Shown here one piece after another: positions 5,549 through 5,772 of a stretch of 5,772 nt of DNA. Position numbers and translations under genes: made by a program. The notes under the pieces were generated by a model. It was given only the letters and a program-made list of their open reading frames with translations, made no database searches and was not told the DNA's origin. Numbering within the stretch: the first letter of the stretch is position 1; each line of letters opens with the position of its first letter. This stretch comes from Pseudomonadota bacterium (lineage in GTDB: Bacteria > BMS3Abin14): assembly GCA_016937135.1 (NCBI GenBank), contig JAFGWO010000093.1:1-5772 (forward strand). Reading direction: 5' to 3'.

Positions 5549-5598
5549 CTCTGAACCCTGAACTCTGAACTCCGCGACTCTGGACTCTGAACTCTGGA
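5549..5598 (+). repeat. Heptamer tandem array, CTCTGAA family
   Basis: Seven units occupy 5549-5598. Six are 7 nt (CTCTGAA, CCCTGAA or CTCTGGA) and one at 5570-5577 is an 8-nt variant. The array ends CTCTGGACTGC followed by CTTT, almost the same ending as the sequence before the ATG at 2733 (CTCTGGACTGC then TTT). The orientation is the same as in front of mtnP. Confidence 0.8.
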
Positions 5599-5608
5599 CT
5601 GCCTTTAA

Positions 5609-5637
5609 TTGACACCCCCCGAACCCCATGATAGACA
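5609..5637 (+). promoter_or_regulatory. Candidate sigma-70 promoter
   Basis: A perfect -35 box TTGACA (5609-5614) is followed after 17 bases by TAGACA (5632-5637), which shares the T, A and central A of TATAAT (3 of 6). Transcription would start near 5644, leaving a leader of about 90 nt before the ATG at 5732. It lies just beyond the heptamer array. The -10 is weak, so this rests mainly on the exact -35 and ideal spacing. Confidence 0.4.
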
Positions 5638-5688
5638 AACAGGATCGTTAAAACAGCCGTAAACCTAAAGCCTGACAATCAAAGGAAG

Positions 5689-5709
5689 AACACGTCAAGC
5701 GTGTTTTTT
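5689..5709 (+). terminator. Intrinsic-terminator-like hairpin
   Basis: AACACG (5689-5694) pairs fully with CGTGTT (5700-5705) around the loop TCAAG. TTTT (5706-5709) follows, and weaker A-U and G-U pairs can lengthen the stem. It lies downstream of the candidate promoter and 22 bases before the ATG at 5732. It could end transcripts from the nucleotidyltransferase gene, or act as an attenuator in the leader of the next gene. The stem is short, so termination may be partial. Confidence 0.4.
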
Positions 5710-5731
5710 GACCTCCGGAACGGGAATTTTT

Positions 5732-5772
5732 ATGACCGCAGCTTCATTCCGAGCCCTGATACTCAGCATCAT
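5732..5772 (+). CDS. Possible start of next gene (cut by window)
   Basis: ATG 5732 opens a frame (MTAASFRALILSI, then an incomplete codon) that runs off the window. Only 13 residues are visible, the latter half hydrophobic, consistent with a membrane protein. The upstream GGAACGGGAA (5717-5726) is a weak ribosome site. In related deltaproteobacteria, as I recall, a site-2-protease-like (M50) membrane peptidase often follows the xerD / CBS-nucleotidyltransferase pair. That is only a neighbourhood guess. A second frame from GTG 5701 is also open to the edge. Confidence 0.35.
   Translation, partial: MTAASFRALILSI

Larger units (their letters stand above)
5403..5731. other. 329-base non-coding gap
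   Basis: No gene is seen between the nucleotidyltransferase stop and the ATG at 5732. The gap holds a composite inverted-repeat element (5416-5527), a CTCTGAA heptamer array (5549-5598), a candidate promoter (5609-5637) and a hairpin followed by T residues (5689-5709). Open frames on both strands across 5270-5570 mainly translate the inverted-repeat element and are considered spurious. Confidence 0.7.

Noticed and set aside
5628..5651. 7-codon frame (MIDKQDR) as a leader peptide
   Set aside because: No ribosome site, overlaps the candidate -10 region, and shows no run of a regulatory amino acid.

Overview
The window looks like chromosomal DNA of a fairly GC-rich deltaproteobacterium in the broad sense (Desulfobacterota / Syntrophobacterales / Geobacter-like). 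This placement is an inference. It rests on a long DHH-CBS-nucleotidyltransferase fusion directly downstream of xerD, and on the style of the intergenic DNA, which is full of short tandem repeats and small palindromes. No rRNA, tRNA, CRISPR array or transposase gene is visible.

Layout, all on the + strand. Positions 1-165 hold two small palindromes, a short CTCTGAA-type heptamer array and a good ribosome binding site. Positions 166-1026 encode S-methyl-5'-thioadenosine phosphorylase (mtnP). Positions 1027-1312 are non-coding and carry a GGGAAC heptamer array, a degraded palindrome and a C-rich 8-nt repeat. Positions 1313-2200 encode the tyrosine recombinase XerD with all six catalytic residues. 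Positions 2201-2732 are a 532-base non-coding block built largely from five short-repeat arrays, plus a copy of a dispersed palindrome-type repeat. Positions 2733-5402 encode an 889-residue fusion of a DHH/DHHA1 phosphoesterase, two CBS domains and a class II tRNA nucleotidyltransferase. Positions 5403-5731 hold a composite inverted-repeat element, another heptamer array, a candidate promoter and a terminator-like hairpin. A further reading frame appears to start at 5732 and runs off the window.

Functionally these are housekeeping genes: purine and methionine salvage from methylthioadenosine (mtnP), chromosome-dimer resolution (xerD), and tRNA 3'-end synthesis or repair coupled to a predicted small-RNA/nucleotide phosphoesterase and an adenylate-sensing CBS pair. 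The wide, repeat-filled gaps do not suggest a tight operon. The striking part is the intergenic DNA: every gap holds tandem repeats of 7 nt (once 8 nt), belonging to several unrelated sequence families. They start at or near stop codons and in one case run to the start codon. None is seen inside the genes.
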